NCBI RefSeq assembly: GCF_016406105.1
Contig: NZ_CP066308.1
Span: forward strand, 3,335,501 to 3,399,500
Reading direction: 5' to 3'
DNA: 64,000 bases
From: Brevibacillus composti
GTDB taxonomy: Bacteria; Bacillota; Bacilli; Brevibacillales; Brevibacillaceae
In this document: piece after piece, positions 61,506 to 64,000 of the stretch
How positions within the stretch are numbered: position 1 is the stretch's first letter
Layout: every line of letters starts with the position of its first letter
Notes under the pieces: generated by a model
The model's database searches: none
The model's input: only the letters and a program-made list of their open reading frames with translations
Told to the model about the DNA's origin: nothing
Program-made: the position numbers and the translations under genes

Positions 61506-62645
61506 ATGCGAATACTGGTCATCGCACCAGAGCAGCTCCCCGTCCCCCCGATCAAAGGGGGCTCGGTCGAGTCCGCGATCTACAACATCTTTCGGCGCAT
61601 GGCAGAGACGGATAAAGTCGTCCTGATCAGCCGCTCCCACAGCCGTTTGCCGCGTACCAGCAGCTCGCTGGGAGGCAATCTGAAATTCATCCGGATCTCT
61701 ACCGGCAACAGGGCGGCTTATATTCACAAAGCGATGCAGAGCGTCTCCGGCCAGCATTTCGATGTCATCCAGATTGAAAATCGCCCCACCTTTGTCCCCA
61801 TCGTTCGCCGCTATTTTCCGCACACCCCCATCCTGCTGTCGCTTCATTCCTTGACCTTCATGTCATTCCTGTCACGCGAGAGAGCCCATTCCATTTTGCG
61901 TCAGGTCAACGGGGTCACCTCCGTCGTCTCCTTTGTGACCCACACCATGAAAAGGCGCTATCCCCGGTACGCCCATAAATTTCGGACAGCTACCCTCGGC
62001 TGCGACACGGCCAAATTTCGGCCCCGCTCCCCGTCCGAAAAGCAGCAGATCCGCAGAAGATGGGGGGTGGCAGGTTCGTTCAACGTGCTGTTTGTCGGCC
62101 GAATCATCTATAAAAAAGGGCTGCACACCATCGTCCGCGCCGTGGCCCTGCTGAGAAAGAAGCATACGCGCATGCGAATCGTCGCAGTCGGCTCCTCCTG
62201 GCCGGGAGTGAGACGGCAGACGCCGTACATGCGCCACGTCCGCAGCCTGGCCTCCCGTCTGCGCGTCCCGATCCGCTTTACCGGCTACATCCCGCCCGCC
62301 CATGTCCACCGTATGTACCATCTCGGCGATGTCTTTGTCTGTCCGACCCAGTTCCGGGAAGGTTTCGCCACCGTCAATTCGGAAGCGATGGCATCCGGCA
62401 TCCCGCTGGTAGCCTCCAGCCGGGGAGGGGTTCGCAATGTAGTCACGCATGGCAGAAGCGGTCTGCTCGTCCATGCCTATACAAGCCCCGCTGCCTTTGC
62501 GCGCGCCATCGGCAAAATCATGGCTTCCCCCGAGCTGAGAAGGCGGCTGGCTCACGGCGGAAGACAGGGAATCGTCTCCTCTTTCAGCTGGCACCGCACT
62601 GTACATCAGTTAAAAAGGCAGTATCGACAGATTGGTTCTCGATAG
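61506..62645 (+). CDS. GT4-type glycosyltransferase, CotSA-like spore coat protein
   Basis: 379 residues, the length of B. subtilis CotSA (377). A GT-B fold: the N-terminal donor-free half begins MRILVIAPEQLPVPPIKGGS, and the C-terminal half contains NVLFVGRIIYKKGLHTIVRA and the nucleotide-sugar motif CPTQFREGFATVNSEAMASG (E-x7-E type). CotSA is a coat glycosyltransferase; the match in start motif and length supports that family, but other GT4 enzymes cannot be excluded. SD AAAGGAGG. A CATAGAATG sequence about 40 nt upstream only partly resembles a sigma-K -10. Confidence 0.82.
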   Translation: MRILVIAPEQLPVPPIKGGSVESAIYNIFRRMAETDKVVLISRSHSRLPRTSSSLGGNLKFIRISTGNRAAYIHKAMQSVSGQHFDVIQIENRPTFVPIVRRYFPHTPILLSLHSLTFMSFLSRERAHSILRQVNGVTSVVSFVTHTMKRRYPRYAHKFRTATLGCDTAKFRPRSPSEKQQIRRRWGVAGSFNVLFVGRIIYKKGLHTIVRAVALLRKKHTRMRIVAVGSSWPGVRRQTPYMRHVRSLASRLRVPIRFTGYIPPAHVHRMYHLGDVFVCPTQFREGFATVNSEAMASGIPLVASSRGGVRNVVTHGRSGLLVHAYTSPAAFARAIGKIMASPELRRRLAHGGRQGIVSSFSWHRTVHQLKRQYRQIGSR

Positions 62646-62674
62646 ATGCCCCATGTATCCGTGTCCATGGCCAT

Positions 62675-62726
62675 AAAAAAAGAGGCCGCCCCTCCGTCTG
62701 CAAATCAGACGTTTGGGACAGCCCCT
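62675..62726 (-). terminator. coaA terminator
   Basis: Minus strand GGGGCTGTCCC pairs with GGGCGGCCT (imperfect) plus an inner GTCTG/CAGAC stem, followed by TTTTTTT. Confidence 0.75.
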
Positions 62727-62739
62727 TCTCCTATTTCCC

Positions 62740-63675
62740 TTATAATTTTCGCAAGCGAACAGTCTGAATCATATGATCCTCGCCCTTTTCCAGGATGAGG
62801 CGGGCTCGTCCACGCGTCGGCAGGATATTATTGCGCAGATTGATCCCGTTAATCTCGTTCCAGATGCCGGTCGCCACCTCGATGGCTTCTTCATCCGACA
62901 GGCTGGCGTAGCGCCGGAAATAGGAAGCCGGATTGGAGAAGGCCGTCTGGCGCAGCAGCTTGAAGCGGTCGATATACCACTTTTTGATCGCTTCCTCGTC
63001 GGCATCCACGTAGATGGAAAAGTCAAAGAAATCAGAGACGAACACTTCCGACAGCCGCCGCTGCTTCTCATCCACCGGAGTCTGCAGGACATTGAGGCCC
63101 TCGACGATCAGGATGTCCGGCTCGCGCACCAGCTGCCATTCATCCGGGACGATGTCGTAGACCAGGTGGGAATAGACGGGGGCGGCCACTTCCGGGACCC
63201 CTGACTTTACATCGCATAAAAAGGAGATCAGCCGCCCGGTGTTGTAGCTTTCCGGAAAGCCCTTGCGCTTCATCAAGCCGCGCTCTTCCAGTACGCGGTT
63301 GGGATAGAGAAAACCGTCCGTCGTAATCAGATCCACTTTGGGATGATTCGGCCAACGGGATAAAAGCGTTTGCAAAATACGGGCTGTTGTGCTCTTGCCG
63401 ACGGCGACGCTGCCGGCAATCCCGATAATAAAGGGCACCTTCTTTTCCAGATTGCCCAAAAATGTATGTGTGGCCTGATACAGCTCCTGCGTGGCGCCTA
63501 CATGCAGATTAAGCAGCCGGGAAAGCGGGAGATAGATATCAGCCACTTCCGAGAGGGAGAGCCTTTCATTCAATCCCTGCAAGTACGCCAGTTCTTCATC
63601 GGAAATGGTGAGCGGTGTGGAAGCCCGCAGTCCTCTCCACTGCTCCCTACTGAAGGTAACATAAGGTGATGCCAT
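62740..63675 (-). CDS. coaA: type I pantothenate kinase
   Basis: 311 residues. It phosphorylates pantothenate, the first step of coenzyme A synthesis. The P-loop is [17 protein letters not shown] (near 100-116). Later motifs are [14 protein letters not shown], the substrate region KGFPESYN and the C-terminal [21 protein letters not shown]. This is the E. coli CoaA/B. subtilis YqjS class. The ATG at 63675 is chosen by alignment with the family; its SD (GGAAAGGA) is 15 nt away, longer than ideal. Read as its own transcript with a terminator. Confidence 0.95.
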   Translation of the reverse strand: MASPYVTFSREQWRGLRASTPLTISDEELAYLQGLNERLSLSEVADIYLPLSRLLNLHVGATQELYQATHTFLGNLEKKVPFIIGIAGSVAVGKSTTARILQTLLSRWPNHPKVDLITTDGFLYPNRVLEERGLMKRKGFPESYNTGRLISFLCDVKSGVPEVAAPVYSHLVYDIVPDEWQLVREPDILIVEGLNVLQTPVDEKQRRLSEVFVSDFFDFSIYVDADEEAIKKWYIDRFKLLRQTAFSNPASYFRRYASLSDEEAIEVATGIWNEINGINLRNNILPTRGRARLILEKGEDHMIQTVRLRKL

Positions 63676-63770
63676 CGGAACCGTACATCCTTTCCTCGGT
63701 CGAATCCTCTCTTCCGGTAATCCCCCCATAGTGTAACACCTGCATTTGCTCTTGCAAACAATTTTGATGC

Positions 63771-63810
63771 AAAAAACCCGTCGCCGGTGTTTTCGGCATA
63801 CGGGTTTTTT
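63771..63810 (-). terminator. dps terminator
   Basis: Minus strand AAAAACCCGT...ACGGGTTTTTT with an inner CCG/CGG stem, 25 nt past the dps stop. Confidence 0.85.
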
Positions 63811-63834
63811 CGCGTCTTTTTTGCGGGGATACTG

Positions 63835-64000
63835 CTAGCGGGAGCCAGCCATAACCGGCGTGCGGCGCGGCGGTTCCACGGCCTCTTTGCCCAAAAAAGC
63901 CTGCAGCATCCAGACGTGCTTTTGCAGACTGCCGCTGATTCCGACGAACATGTCCAGGGTCGGCTGGTCATTTTCCTTTTCCGCAACCGCCATGCCTTCC
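63835..64000 (-). CDS. dps: Dps/ferritin-like DNA-protection protein, C-terminal part only
   Basis: The last 55 codons of a gene that continues past the window edge. The protein ends LDMFVGISGSLQKHVWMLQA, FLGKEAVEPP, then PVMAGSR. The LFVGIxxSLQKHVWMLxAF signature is that of the last helix of Dps proteins, dodecamers that oxidise and store iron and protect DNA. The terminator is at 63771-63810. Confidence 0.85.
   Translation of the reverse strand, partial: EGMAVAEKENDQPTLDMFVGISGSLQKHVWMLQAFLGKEAVEPPRRTPVMAGSR

Overview
The window is a gene-dense stretch of a GC-rich, spore-forming Firmicute chromosome. Gene content and order point to Paenibacillaceae, most likely Brevibacillus or a close relative; the genus is inferred from family resemblance, not from a marker gene. 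Synteny with Bacillus subtilis is recognisable: pfkA-accA-accD, a YtsJ-type malic enzyme, dnaE, ytpI, ytoI, ytkL, and yheB beside yheC/yheD. No rRNA, tRNA, CRISPR array, transposase or prophage was seen. Region by region: 1-9.7 kb holds central metabolism and replication. A malic enzyme, a GntR/FCD regulator, a small protein and accDA form one minus-strand unit, with a palindromic operator just downstream of its promoter. A tiny holin-like toxin gene sits behind dnaE and faces a candidate antisense RNA. 9.7-13.6 kb has an AT-rich secreted-protein gene, a small membrane protein and a YtoI-type CBS/hotdog regulator. 13.8-20.8 kb has yheB divergent from four tandem YheC/YheD ATP-grasp paralogues plus an acetyltransferase, behind a sigma-K-like promoter. 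20.9-26.2 kb has a peroxiredoxin/glutaredoxin/reductase operon flanked by PerR-like boxes, a CzcD cation exporter and an NhaC antiporter. 26.1-35.2 kb has a GAF-GGDEF protein, a DUF3870 protein and a complete MurNAc-salvage operon: RpiR regulator, amidase-like hydrolase, ABC importer without its ATPase, kinase and MurQ. 35.4-43.3 kb has an amidohydrolase, TspO, an ankyrin remnant, YtkL, a cyclase-family hydrolase, a MerR/coiled-coil protein and two M20 hydrolases. 43.3-44.8 kb is an AT-rich patch of small or broken genes. 44.9-48.5 kb has an SdpR/SdpI-type immunity operon whose sdpI is frameshifted, with a CPBP protease homologue, and an unusual regulator. 48.6-50.1 kb is trpS under a tryptophan T-box. 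50.3-56.6 kb has two large secreted proteins on convergent strands: an internally duplicated protein and a 1473-residue multidomain nuclease behind a Pho-box-like repeat. 56.7-64 kb has a ferritin-like (probably spore) protein, an aspartase/fumarase-family lyase, a purine-type permease divergent from a LysR regulator, a CotSA-like glycosyltransferase, coaA and the 3' end of dps. Together the window mixes housekeeping genes with sporulation functions (YheC/D array, CotSA-like, ferritin-like) and nutrient scavenging (MurNAc, extracellular DNA, M20 hydrolases). The most unusual parts are the four-gene YheC/D array, the type I toxin candidate, the redox operon whose reductase lacks the usual NADPH motifs, and the regulatory link between malic enzyme and acetyl-CoA carboxylase.
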